Positions 37,120-45,657 of a stretch of 64,000 nucleotides of DNA are shown one piece after another. Both the position numbers and the translations under genes were made by a program. A model generated the notes under the pieces. The model saw only the letters and a program-made list of their open reading frames with translations. It did not search any database and was not told where the DNA came from. Location: contig NZ_CP048751.1 of assembly GCF_011064825.1 (NCBI RefSeq), positions 1,798,001-1,862,000 of the forward strand. Direction: 5' to 3'. The stretch comes from Brevundimonas mediterranea. GTDB taxonomy: Bacteria; Pseudomonadota; Alphaproteobacteria; Caulobacterales; Caulobacteraceae. The first letter of the stretch is position 1, and the number at the start of each line of letters is the position of its first letter.

Positions 37120-38417
37120 TGGCTCGACCTCCCGCGCGAGGCGGGCGCGGCCATGGATGCGCCCGTTGGGGCGGCGGTGGCGGGCCGGGACGTCGGGCCG
37201 ATCGGCCGCGCCGTTACGCCTGACAGGCTGGCTTCGGAATCGATCAGGAACTGCCCCGACGCGACGATCCGTTCGCCTTCCCTGAGACCGGCGAGGATCT
37301 CGGTTTGCCCCCCGGCTTCTCGCCCGACACGGACCTCGGCCGGTTGATACCGGCCTTCCGGCCGGGCGAGCATGACAATGTCCCGTTCACCCGTTCGGAT
37401 CACCGCCTCGGTCGGCACGAGCAACGCCGTCGTCGAACCGCCGCCGAAGGTGATCCGGCCGAACATGCCGGGGCGCAAACGGCCCCCGCGATTGGCCATT
37501 TCGATCCGTCCCGTGACCGTGCGGCTGTCGCCGACGAGTTCCGGCAACAGGGCGGTCAGACGACCCGTGAACCGCTCTCCCGGGAACGCGGTCAAAGCCA
37601 CCTCGACGGACTGTCCGACCCTTAGCCGGCTCCCCAGCGCCTCCGGGATGGCGGCATTGACCCAGACGGTGGCCAGGCCGTTGATCTCGGCCAAGGTCAT
37701 GCCTTGGGTCACGCTCATGCCGGCGCGCACGCCCAGGGTCTTGATCACGCCGCCAGTGGGCGTTGAGATCGTGATCGTGTTTCGCGCCCGCCCGCTGCGC
37801 TCCACCGAGGCGATCAGGCTCTCGGACATGCCCATCAGCACCAGTCGCTGCCGCGCCGCCTGGATCAGGGGCGTGTTGCCGGTGCGCCGTACGGCCAGAT
37901 ATTCCGTCTGGGCGCCGCCCCAGGTCGGGATGAGCAAATCGACCAGAGGCGCGCCCGCAGCGATGACATCGCCCGGCGCGCGGTTGTAGACTCGCTGCAC
38001 GAAGCCGTCGGCCCGCGACTGGACCACGGCGATGTCGCGTTCATTGTAATCGACCACCGCCGTGGCGCTCAGATCGCCCTCAAGGTCGCCACGGCGAGCC
38101 GTGGCATACCGGACCCCCAAATTCTGGGCCAGCGCCGGATCGATTCGAACGCCGGGGGTGGCGGTCGTTCCCCCCTCATCGGCATATTTGGGGATGGTCT
38201 CCATGTTCATGGACGACTTCCCCGGCCCCGGGTAGCGTTCGTTTGGAACCATGGGATCGTACCAATAGAGGATCTCGCGCTCCCCTCCCCCCTCGGCGGT
38301 CTCACCGCCGGCCCCATCCAGCCGCGGAGCGACGACGATGCCGGCCCCGACGCCGACCCCGACCAAAAGAAGCGCGCCCATGGCGATGCCCAGGCGTTTG
38401 TTGCGAAGGGCGTTCAT
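37116..38417 (-). CDS. cusB: CusB-type periplasmic adaptor with heavy-metal-binding domain
   Basis: A 433-residue membrane-fusion protein. N-terminal anchor (about 8-28), then a heavy-metal-binding motif [26 protein letters not shown] carrying the Met ligands that receive copper from CusF, then the adaptor domains (lipoyl-like [25 protein letters not shown], hairpin, barrel) and an extended C-terminus. Overlaps cusC and cusA by four bases each. Acts in the periplasm between CusA and CusC. Confidence 0.93.
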
Positions 38418-39772
38418 CGGTCGTCGTTCCCATAGGTGAGAGTGATCTCGACCACTTGACGCATCACGGCGGCCTCGCGATCGAGCGTGTCGAGCCGGGC
38501 GTTGGCCACGGCGGTGAAGGCTTCGAGAACTTCAACGATGCCCGCCCGACCCGCCGCATAGCTCGCGGTTTCGAGATCGGAACGCTGAAGGACACTGGGC
38601 AGAACGACGTCGCGCGACCGGACCCATTGATCGTGAGCGGTCGCGTATTCGGCCAGGGCGCTTCGCAGCGACGCGGTCAACACGCGCTCAGCGTCCTCAC
38701 GCTCGGCGGTGACCCGCAGCGCATCAGCGGCGCGCGCGGCGATGACGGGATCCTGCCTTCGACCGGGAAAGATCGGCAGCCGCACGCTCGCTCCGACGGA
38801 GAACAGATCGCCGAACCGCTCATCGCGGCGGGCGTAGCTGGCTTGGAACGACCAGTCCGGGCGACGTCCGGCGCGGGCCAGGTCGACCTCGGCTTCGGCG
38901 CGGCGCGCGGCGGCTCCATAGGCCCGCACGGTCGGCAGCTGGGCGATGCCGTTCCGCAAGGCGGTCAGGTCGAGATCGTCCTGCGGCGGCGGGCCAACCG
39001 TCTCGGGATCGGCGTCGCCCGTCCACCGGGCGAGTTCGGCTCGCGCCTTCTCGATGTCGGCGGCGAGACTGCTGCGGCGATCGTCAAGATCGGCTTTGAG
39101 CTGAACGGGCCCGAGAGCGTTGGCGGGCCGATAGGCGCCGGACGCGACTCCGGCCGGGGCGGCGTCCCACAGGGGTTGCAACGTCGCCAGCAGCTCTTCC
39201 AACGCCGCAAAGCGGCGTTCGGCATAGAACAGGTCGATCCACGCAAGGCCCACGGCGACCCGGACCTCTCGTCGCGCGACGGACTCCTCAGCGCCGGCGA
39301 CGCCGATCGCCGCCTCGGCGATGTCTCGCTCGGCGCGACGACGCGCGCGGCTGGGCACCTCCTGCTCGACGCCGATCCTGAGCATGGTGAAGTCTTCATC
39401 GAATTGCCCCGCGAACGGCCCGGTCACCGGATATCCGTCGAGACCGACGGAGAGCCGGGGGTCCGGCAGAAGCCCCGCTGCCGGAACGGCCGCACGAGCG
39501 GCGTCGACACCCAATGCGCTGGCGCGCAGACTGGGTGCGCTGAACGCCGCGCGGGCCAGGGCCTCGTCGAACGTCTGGGGGTCAGCCTGGGCCGGCGCGG
39601 TCCAGACGCTCAGGAGCAGAACGGAAGCGGGAAGGATCGCCCAGCTTGCGGTTAGCTCACGGCACCGGGTGGGCGCCGAAGCCTCGGCTCGCCGCGTCGT
39701 GACGCGCGGCAGGCGGACACGGGGCGGCTGACAAGCAGACGCGCGTGTCGCCGTCCTCAAACGAATGGTCAT
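38414..39772 (-). CDS. cusC: CusC-type outer membrane channel
   Basis: A 452-residue TolC-family protein. The long N-terminal segment (about 1-65) includes a basic stretch and a hydrophobic signal (WAILPASVLLLSVWTAPAQA-DP); the mature part starts TFDEALARAAFSAPSLRASALGVDAARA, the usual repeat. The start at 39772 is preferred since GAGGAA lies just upstream; a second Met in frame at 39790 lacks a site. It heads cusCBAF and lies 115 bases after a small exported protein gene. Forms the exit duct for copper/silver. Confidence 0.9.
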   Translation of the reverse strand: MTIRLRTATRASACQPPRVRLPRVTTRRAEASAPTRCRELTASWAILPASVLLLSVWTAPAQADPQTFDEALARAAFSAPSLRASALGVDAARAAVPAAGLLPDPRLSVGLDGYPVTGPFAGQFDEDFTMLRIGVEQEVPSRARRRAERDIAEAAIGVAGAEESVARREVRVAVGLAWIDLFYAERRFAALEELLATLQPLWDAAPAGVASGAYRPANALGPVQLKADLDDRRSSLAADIEKARAELARWTGDADPETVGPPPQDDLDLTALRNGIAQLPTVRAYGAAARRAEAEVDLARAGRRPDWSFQASYARRDERFGDLFSVGASVRLPIFPGRRQDPVIAARAADALRVTAEREDAERVLTASLRSALAEYATAHDQWVRSRDVVLPSVLQRSDLETASYAAGRAGIVEVLEAFTAVANARLDTLDREAAVMRQVVEITLTYGNDDR

Positions 39773-39887
39773 GAAATTCCTCGAAACCATCGGACCCGCC
39801 GTGAGGGCAGGACACCGGCGAAGGGCTCAGATCGATCGGTTACCGCGGCGTAACGTCGCGCACGGCTTCCCGTTCAGCGAAAGCGTT

Positions 39888-40250
39888 CTAAGCCAGCCGT
39901 TTCGGCGGATTCTTCAGTGGAAGCGGGCCTGCGCCCTCTCGCACGACATCGACGGCTGCGAACCGGAGTCCCCGCGGAGCCGAAGGCCGTTGAACGGTCG
40001 GCGCCGGCGGCATGGGCGCCGCGACGGCGGCGCAGCCCATCTTGGCGATGCAGTCGGGCGTCATCTCGTCGCAAGGGCTAGTAGCGCCGCCGGAAGGCCC
40101 GTCCGCCATCACCATCATCTCGGCGCAATCCATGTCCGCCATGCCGCCCGTCGCTTCGAATACCTGGAACGGCGTGGCGTGCGCGGACGACTGGCCGACG
40201 AAGCCGGCCACCGCCAGGGCGAACAGAAGGGTGCGGACGAGGTTCCACAT
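39888..40250 (-). CDS. small exported Met/Cys-rich protein preceding cusCBAF
   Basis: A 120-residue protein with a signal peptide (1-25, VGQSSAHA-TP). The mature part has a dense cluster of metal ligands: MADMDCAEMMVMADGPSGG, then CDEMTPDCIAKMGC (four cysteines and many methionines in about 40 residues), followed by a Pro-rich tail. I know no family name for it. Its place before cusC on the same strand, and the ligand content, suggest a periplasmic copper/silver collector or sensor for the Cus system. On the minus strand a weak sigma-70-like promoter (TTGACA at 40287, 17-base gap, TGGGAT) would give an almost leaderless transcript. Confidence 0.65.
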   Translation of the reverse strand: MWNLVRTLLFALAVAGFVGQSSAHATPFQVFEATGGMADMDCAEMMVMADGPSGGATSPCDEMTPDCIAKMGCAAVAAPMPPAPTVQRPSAPRGLRFAAVDVVREGAGPLPLKNPPKRLA

Positions 40251-40361
40251 GCGCGGTCATCCCACGCCCGTCGGCCGGCCGTGTCAAGCGACCGACGGGC
40301 TGGCGTCGGGCGCGCGCAACGCAATGCTCCGGATCAGCGCGCGCCCGCCCGCAGTTCGAAC

Positions 40362-40388
40362 GAGGGATTCAACCCCGGCGCCCGTATA
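40362..40388 (+). promoter_or_regulatory. predicted ECF (CnrH-like) promoter of copCD
   Basis: GAGGGATT (40362-40369), 13-base gap, CGTATA (40383-40388), 34 bases before the copC start. One of seven copies of the motif GAGGG-N16-CGTA in the window. Confidence 0.65.
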
Positions 40389-40422
40389 ACTCATTGAACC
40401 CCTCTGGTTTCGGAGCCTCCCT

Positions 40423-40785
40423 ATGACCACTCGCAAAATCCTTTCCGTCGTCGGCGCCGTCGGCGCCCTGCTGTTGGGGGCGACGCAGGCTGCCGCCCAC
40501 GCGCGCGTCGTCGCCTCCAACCCGGCGGCGAGCGCGAGCATCGCCTCGCCGCGTTCGCTGACGGTCACCTTCAGCGAACGCGTCGTTCCCGCTTTCTCGG
40601 GCCTCGAGGTCGTGAACGCCGCCGGTGCCAAATTCCCGGTCGCGACCACCGTCTCCGATGACGGCATGACCGTTTCGGGACGGACGGCGCGACCGCTCGC
40701 GGCCGGCGCCTACAGCCTCAACTGGCATGCCGCCTCCGCCGACGGCCACCGTATGACCGGCGCCATCGCCTTCACGGTACGCTGA
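40423..40785 (+). CDS. copC: CopC-type periplasmic copper-binding protein
   Basis: A 120-residue protein. Signal peptide (1-25, ATQAAA) then mature HARVVASNPAASASI: the N-terminal histidine is the standard Cu(II) ligand of CopC, and the later D/H pair appears in ASADGHRMTG. Single beta-barrel domain with SPRSLTVTFSERVVPAFSGLEV. It binds copper in the periplasm and passes it to CopD, whose gene starts six bases downstream. A second, more diverged CopC-domain protein is at 48263-48670. Confidence 0.93.
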   Translation: MTTRKILSVVGAVGALLLGATQAAAHARVVASNPAASASIASPRSLTVTFSERVVPAFSGLEVVNAAGAKFPVATTVSDDGMTVSGRTARPLAAGAYSLNWHAASADGHRMTGAIAFTVR

Positions 40786-40791
40786 CCCATC

Positions 40792-41727
40792 GTGCTCGAC
40801 GTTCTGGTCATCCTGCTCCGGCTCGCGCAGTACGGCGGCGCGGTCGTCCTGCTCGGGACGCCGCTGTTCCTCCTCTACGGGTTGCGCGGGTCGGACGCGG
40901 TGGCCCTCGGCTGGACGAGATCCTTGCTGGTCAGCGCGGCGGCCGTGGTCGCCATAGGCTCCGCCGCCGCCTTCGCGGCCCAGACCGCTGTGATGGCGGG
41001 CTCGCTGACTGAAGGTCTCAAGCCGGCGACGCTCGGCTTCATGCTCACGGGCACGAGCCTCGGACCCGCCTTTCTCGTCCGGACGCTGGCCGCGTTGCTC
41101 GCGCTTCTTGCGCTCATTCAAGACAAGCCGTCCCGCGGCCTGTGGAAATTCGTCGCTGTCGCCGGTCTTATCGTCGGCGCCAGCTTCGCCTGGACGGGAC
41201 ACGGCGCGGCCACCGAAGGCGCGGGGCGCTATGTTCATCTGACGGCCGCGATCCTGCACAGCTGGGCGGCGGCGGTGTGGCTCGGCGCGCTCGCGGCCTT
41301 GCTGATCCTGACGTTGCGGCGGCGGTCAGAAACGGTCGATGGCGATAGGATCCTCTATCGAGCCCTTCACGGATTCGCCGGCGTCGGATCCGCATCGGTC
41401 GCCGTCCTGGTTCTGAGCGGATTGGTGAACAGCTGGTTCATGGTCGGACCCGATCGTATCGCTGGCCTCTTGAGCACGCCCTACGGTCTGCTGTTGACGG
41501 GCAAGCTCGTGCTCTTCGCGCTCATGCTGGTTCTGGCGGCCGCGAACCGCTTTTATCTGACGCCCCACCTCGGCAGCGCCCTGGACGATCCCGAGTATCT
41601 TGGCCCCGCCATTTCACGGCTGAAACGCAGCTTGGTGATGGAGACCCTCCTCGCCCTGGGGCTGCTGGCCCTGGTGTCCATCATGGGAACCCTGGCTCCG
41701 GTCTCGGCCATGGAAATGGCGATGTAG
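40792..41727 (+). CDS. copD: CopD-type inner membrane copper transporter
   Basis: A 311-residue protein with eight hydrophobic helices, GTG start at 40792. The CopD domain is marked by AAAILHSWAAAVWLGALAAL and later LTGKLVLFALMLVLAAANRFYLTPHL, with histidines placed in the helices (HGAATEGAGRYVH; ILHSW). CopD works with CopC to move copper across the inner membrane, possibly inward to supply cuproenzymes. Six bases separate it from copC, so one transcript. Confidence 0.9.
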   Translation: MLDVLVILLRLAQYGGAVVLLGTPLFLLYGLRGSDAVALGWTRSLLVSAAAVVAIGSAAAFAAQTAVMAGSLTEGLKPATLGFMLTGTSLGPAFLVRTLAALLALLALIQDKPSRGLWKFVAVAGLIVGASFAWTGHGAATEGAGRYVHLTAAILHSWAAAVWLGALAALLILTLRRRSETVDGDRILYRALHGFAGVGSASVAVLVLSGLVNSWFMVGPDRIAGLLSTPYGLLLTGKLVLFALMLVLAAANRFYLTPHLGSALDDPEYLGPAISRLKRSLVMETLLALGLLALVSIMGTLAPVSAMEMAM

Positions 41728-41853
41728 CCGTTGGCGCGCGCCGAACGCGCTGGAGCCAGGTGCGTCGCACGCGCTCTTGGGACCGGCTGCGAATGGCCGT
41801 TGGCCCAGCGACCTGGACCCGCCTAGACTGCTCAAGAATTGAGGGGGCGCGCC

Positions 41854-43125
41854 GTGTCAGATCGAGTTCGTGATCTTATTGAACAGTGGCGGCGCGACCC
41901 GGCTGCGACCTACCAGACCTGGTTCTTGTGGGACGAGCGTCTGAAGAATTTCCGCTCCATCCGTCGCGGCATCGGCCAGGTCGTCAAGGAGATCGAAGCA
42001 GGCCGGTTCGGCGTGGCCTATCGCGGGTCGTCGCTGGAGACGATCGTTCATTCGGTGGCCGAACAACGGCAGATCTTCAAGGGCGCGGACCATGCCTTCC
42101 TCTGGAAGCCCAAACTTCGCATCCCGGACATCTACGAAAACCCGGCCAATCAACGCGCTTTCGGCCGGCTCCTGCATCACTGCAGCTGTTGTTCGACAGC
42201 AACGGAAATTCTCGCGGGCATCCGCACGATCGACCAACTCCGAATCAAGGGACTCGGGCCTGCAGTGGCCAACCTGATCTATTTTCTCCATCCCACCCAC
42301 GTTTCGCCGTTCAATACCGCGATCGTCAACGGCTACAACGCGATCACCGGATCAAAGGTCAAGCTCGGGAGCTGGGAGCACTACCTTGCGATGCGGCAAG
42401 GAATTTTGGCCCTCAACGCTCGCTACAGCGATCTTCTGTCCAACGATCTCGGGGCGATCGCGGGCTTCCTGTTCGACGTGGGCTCCGGCCGTTATCCCGC
42501 GCCGCCCCTGGACGACGAGAGTCTGTCCGCCAGCGGCTGGGACGCGCGGCTGGCCGAAGCGCGCGCCGAAGCGGTCAAGTTCGAGAAGACCGCGCTCCAG
42601 CAGGGCGAGACGGACCGGACCCACACAGAGATCCAGGCCTGGGTCCGTGATCTGGGTCGCGCGCTGGGCTACAGGGTCTGGATCGCGTCCAATGACCGCG
42701 GGCGCCAGCACGAGGGCGCACGCCTGAGCGAGGGCTGCCTAGAACAACTACCGCCGTCGCTGGCGAACGGTCCAGGCGCCGAGTCCATCCGGCTGATCGA
42801 CGTACTCTGGCTGGAGGGAGACGCGGACCGCGTGGCGGCCGCCTTCGAGGTCGAGCATTCCACCACGATCTACTCCGGTGTCGTGCGAATGCTGGACCTC
42901 GCCCTGTCAGGCGAACTAAACATCTCCGCCGGCCTTTTCCTGGTCGCTCCCGACAGCCGCGAAAACGATGTGCGGGCGCAGTTGCAACGTCCGGCCTTCA
43001 GCCGGATCGCCGATCTCAATGTGCGCTATCTGCCCTACGGAGAACTGGAACGGCACCGGGCATCAATCGCCCGCTTCGGAACCGGTCTCAGGGCTCTGAC
43101 CGAGATTTCGCACCGCGTGACCTGA
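41854..43125 (+). CDS. predicted nuclease: HhH-like N-terminus plus PD-(D/E)xK-like C-terminus
   Basis: A 423-residue protein, GTG start at 41854 with GAGGGGG six bases upstream. The N-terminal half has a helix-hairpin-helix-like motif (RTIDQLRIKGLGPAVANLIYFLHP, about 130-153) as in DNA glycosylases and other DNA-binding proteins. The C-terminal half (about 255-400) carries E-I-Q-A-W then IDVLWLEGDADRVAAAFEVEHSTTIYSGVVRM; an Asp on one strand and E-V-E on the next, nine to ten residues later, fits the D...ExE/K core of restriction-endonuclease folds. Similar FEVExSTxIYSGxxRM proteins are known as uncharacterised or restriction-like. No methyltransferase or partner lies next to it. Function unproven; cytoplasmic. 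Confidence 0.5.
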   Translation: MSDRVRDLIEQWRRDPAATYQTWFLWDERLKNFRSIRRGIGQVVKEIEAGRFGVAYRGSSLETIVHSVAEQRQIFKGADHAFLWKPKLRIPDIYENPANQRAFGRLLHHCSCCSTATEILAGIRTIDQLRIKGLGPAVANLIYFLHPTHVSPFNTAIVNGYNAITGSKVKLGSWEHYLAMRQGILALNARYSDLLSNDLGAIAGFLFDVGSGRYPAPPLDDESLSASGWDARLAEARAEAVKFEKTALQQGETDRTHTEIQAWVRDLGRALGYRVWIASNDRGRQHEGARLSEGCLEQLPPSLANGPGAESIRLIDVLWLEGDADRVAAAFEVEHSTTIYSGVVRMLDLALSGELNISAGLFLVAPDSRENDVRAQLQRPAFSRIADLNVRYLPYGELERHRASIARFGTGLRALTEISHRVT

Positions 43126-43380
43126 TCGTCGGTGACTGGCCCGCCTCGCATCCAGGTCGTTCTGGCTCACAGGCCTGATAGGCAAGAGCGCGATCCTCCA
43201 GCCGCACCCGCCAGGTGATCAGCATGGCATTAAGCGCGGTGAACACCACTGCTATCCAGACCTGGCCGAAAACCAGCGGCAACATGGCGATCTCAAGAGA
43301 TGCGATCCAGTAGTTGGGATGACGAATGACCCGGAAGGGCCGGATCGGACTAGCGGCGCGCCGGGCAGGTGATGATCCGA
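43088..43380 (-). pseudogene. C-terminal remnant of an ICMT-family methyltransferase
   Basis: The minus-strand frame gives PFRVIRHPNYWIASLEIAMLPLVFGQVWIAVVFTALNAML followed by VRLEDRAL, the conserved C-terminal half of bacterial isoprenylcysteine carboxyl methyltransferases (RHPNY motif, final glutamate). The N-terminal half is missing and no start codon is available, because the sequence joins directly to a truncated type III polyketide synthase gene upstream. It also overlaps the end of the nuclease gene on the other strand. Confidence 0.75.
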
Positions 43381-43407
43381 GTGGTCCAAAACCGGCCAAG
43401 GTCGCGA

Positions 43408-43749
43408 TCACCCCGCTTGCTCCAGCGCGCTCGTCGTGCTCTCGGCCATCAGGGCGACTGCGTGTTCCAGGAACAGGTCGTTCCGCTCCGCGAAGCTGTG
43501 CGGCTGCAGATACCAGTCCATTGGGACGCACGAATGCCGTGTGTCGATCAAGGCGTTTCGATAGATAGGCGCCAGCCGCTCGAAACCGCCGTGGGTCGTG
43601 GCGAACATTTCGGCCCCGTTGGCCGCGACGTCCTCTTGCCGCAGGATGTGCGGCGGCCAGGCGGTGGTCAGGGCGGCGAGACGCGGTGGTGAAGTCCGGT
43701 CGTTGTCTCTTGGCAGAGCTTCCTGTGATCGAGCCGTCGCCTGCCTCAT
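43408..43749 (-). pseudogene. N-terminal remnant of a type III polyketide synthase
   Basis: 113 codons from an ATG at 43749 to a stop at 43408. The sequence TTAWPPHILRQEDVAANGAEMF then FERLAPIYRNALIDTRHSCVPMDWYLQPHSFAERNDLFLEHAVAL matches the first 100 residues of chalcone/stilbene synthase-like enzymes (normally about 350-380 residues, active-site Cys further on). It stops before any catalytic residue. Type III PKS genes are often followed by an ICMT-type O-methyltransferase gene, which is exactly what the next fragment is, so one deletion removed the PKS end and the ICMT beginning. Confidence 0.75.
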
Positions 43750-44468
43750 GGCTCCCGCTTGCGAACCGCACGCGCCATTTTCAGGTCGCGGGAGATCCGT
43801 ATCCACAGCAGGATGAAGCCCGAAATCACAATGCTCAGGGTCAAGGCGGTAGTGATGATGATCAGGGGGTGATTGAAGTCCTCGCCGTCGTTCCAGTCCA
43901 TGACGTGCAGTCGCCAGAAGAAGTCGAAGATCCGCCACACGCCCGAGCGGCGCGTCACCACTTCGCCTGTCGCTGGCGACAGGTAGAAGGCCGTCTTTTC
44001 GCGGTCGGCGAAGTCTACCCGCCACAGCGGTCCGGTGCGTCCCGTCTCCTCGGGCGCCGTCGCCAGAAGAACCGCGCCGGAAACCCGCGCCTCGCCCTTG
44101 TACGCGCCCTTGGCGAAGGCCGAGGCGTCGGCGGCCGACATCGGTCCGAACGGCCGGCCGGTCGCGGCGGACACGACGACTGGCTCGCCCGACGCCGGCT
44201 TCAAGGTCCAGGCCGCCCCCCGCGGCGTCGTGTGAAGCTCCGCCTGGACAGGCGCGACGCCCGCTCGGCGCGCGATCTCGCTCAGTGCCGGAAGCGCGCC
44301 GAGCTCCAGCGGGCTCGGCTTGAGGTCAACCGCCCGATGTTCGCCGCGCACCGTCTCGATCGGAATGGCCGTCATCACCAGACCGCCGCCGACCCAGAAC
44401 AGCACCTGAAGGCCGACGATGAGCGCAATCCATTTGTGCAGCTGGGTGGAGAGCTTGAGAACCTTCAT
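43746..44468 (-). CDS. PepSY domain membrane protein
   Basis: A 240-residue protein: N-terminal helix with the PepSY-associated pattern KLSTQLHKWIALIVGLQVLFWVGGGLVM, two periplasmic PepSY-like repeats (AELHTTPRGAAWTLKPASGEPVVVSAATGRP and FYLSPATGEVVTRRSG), then FFWRLHVMDWNDGEDFNHPLIIITTALTLSIVISGFILLWIR. Conserved His residues in the helices (LHKW, RLHVMDW) suggest haem or metal binding; relatives act as flavin/haem reductases or in iron and copper handling. Follows DUF411 by 13 bases and overlaps the PKS remnant by four. Last functional gene of the DUF2231-NTF2-DUF411-PepSY operon. Confidence 0.85.
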   Translation of the reverse strand: MKVLKLSTQLHKWIALIVGLQVLFWVGGGLVMTAIPIETVRGEHRAVDLKPSPLELGALPALSEIARRAGVAPVQAELHTTPRGAAWTLKPASGEPVVVSAATGRPFGPMSAADASAFAKGAYKGEARVSGAVLLATAPEETGRTGPLWRVDFADREKTAFYLSPATGEVVTRRSGVWRIFDFFWRLHVMDWNDGEDFNHPLIIITTALTLSIVISGFILLWIRISRDLKMARAVRKREP

Positions 44469-44481
44469 CCCTGGGCCTCGC

Positions 44482-44952
44482 CTAGCCGTGACGCGCGAAG
44501 ACGCGCGTACCGCCGCCCTTGAGGATCAGCAGGGTCTCATAGGGCTCACGTTGGCCGTCTGGCGTCTCCATGCCGGGAGACCCCAGCGGCATCGCCGGCA
44601 CTGCGAGGCCCACGGCCTCGGGACGTTCGGCCAGAAGCTTGCGGACATCCTCGGCCGGCACATGGCCCTCGAGGACATAGCCGCCGATCATGGCCGTGTG
44701 GCAGGAGGCGAGCGCCTCGGGCACGCCTTGGGTGCTGCGTATAGAGCGAAGGCTCGGGAGTTCGTTGACCCGCGCCTTGAAGCCGGCGGCGCGCATGTGA
44801 TCCACCCAGGCCGTGCAACAGGCGCAGGTCGGGGTCTTGTAGACCGCGAGCTCGGTCGATGAACGGGCGCCCGGAGCGCAGGCCGCGACGGCGACGGAGC
44901 CGGCCCCCGCGGCCAGAAACGCACGGCGTGAAAGGGTGGGCATCGATCTCAT
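44482..44952 (-). CDS. DUF411 copper-associated exported protein
   Basis: A 156-residue protein. Signal with twin arginine and lipobox-like end (LSRRAFLAAGAGSVAVAAC), then the DUF411 core: YKTPTCACCTAWVDHMRAAGF (C-x-C-C metal motif), GVPEALASCHTAMIGGYVLEGHVPAEDVRKLL, AMPLGSPGME and REPYETLLILKGGGTRVFARHG. Proteins of this kind bind copper in the periplasm and are common beside cop/cus genes. AGAGGGA lies just upstream of the ATG. It is the intact counterpart of the lesioned copy at 28667-29142. Confidence 0.9.
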   Translation of the reverse strand: MRSMPTLSRRAFLAAGAGSVAVAACAPGARSSTELAVYKTPTCACCTAWVDHMRAAGFKARVNELPSLRSIRSTQGVPEALASCHTAMIGGYVLEGHVPAEDVRKLLAERPEAVGLAVPAMPLGSPGMETPDGQREPYETLLILKGGGTRVFARHG

Positions 44953-45006
44953 GGGTCCCTCTGGCGAGCGATATCTGGAGGCCGCCGATGACGGTCGCCG
45001 CCGCGA

Positions 45007-45561
45007 TCAGGCGGCGGGGCGGAAGGGCCGGGCCGAGGAGTGATAGACGTCGAACCTCCACTCGTCACCCCGCTTGCGCAGGACGCTCGTGGCGGCGCCG
45101 CGGCGCTCTATGGGGGCCCGGGCTCCGTACTTGAAGGTGATGTGGAAGGTGTAGGTCTCGCTCACGAAGGCGGTGTCGCCGTCAACCTCGACTTTCATTT
45201 CGTGGTTGCGGAAGTCGAAGCCGGCCAGATCGGCGAATTCGGGCCCGAGATGGTGCTCCAGATAATAGGCGAACGATCCCTCCACGCCGCCGTTCTCGAA
45301 GATCTCCGAGTCGGTCCAGAACAGGGCCGGCGTCTGCGACACGTCCATCCGCTCGATGGCGTCCTTGTAGGCGGTGACGACCGCTCGGACCTGGGCCTCG
45401 TCAGCGGATTGCGCATCGCCGGGGGCGTGCGCCGAGCCTGGCGTATGGGCCGAGCCGGGGGCGTGGGAGCGGGCCGGCGCCTGTGATTGAGCTTGCGCTT
45501 GGCCGGAGGTCGCGAGGAGGGCGGCGACCGCCGATCCGGCGAGTGCTGAACGGAACATCAT
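45007..45561 (-). CDS. exported NTF2-like (DUF4440/SnoaL) protein
   Basis: A 184-residue protein with a signal peptide (1-24), a His/Pro/Ala-rich linker with repeats of PGSAH (about 25-50), and an NTF2-like cone domain: AQVRAVVTAYKDAIERMDVSQTPALFWTDSEIFENGG through VSETYTFHITFKYG to WRFDVYHSSARPF. The family binds small ligands or has lost catalysis. The histidine-containing linker may hold metal. Second gene of the operon led by DUF2231, 54 bases before DUF411. Role in copper handling inferred from context. Confidence 0.8.
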   Translation of the reverse strand: MMFRSALAGSAVAALLATSGQAQAQSQAPARSHAPGSAHTPGSAHAPGDAQSADEAQVRAVVTAYKDAIERMDVSQTPALFWTDSEIFENGGVEGSFAYYLEHHLGPEFADLAGFDFRNHEMKVEVDGDTAFVSETYTFHITFKYGARAPIERRGAATSVLRKRGDEWRFDVYHSSARPFRPAA

Positions 45562-45657
45562 GGTGCAGTCTCCTGGTTTGCCGCGGCCGCAGTAGAACCC
45601 GGTCCGGCGAAGTAGATGAAGAACGAGGCGTTCGGGCGACGACGGACCCCAAGGCCG

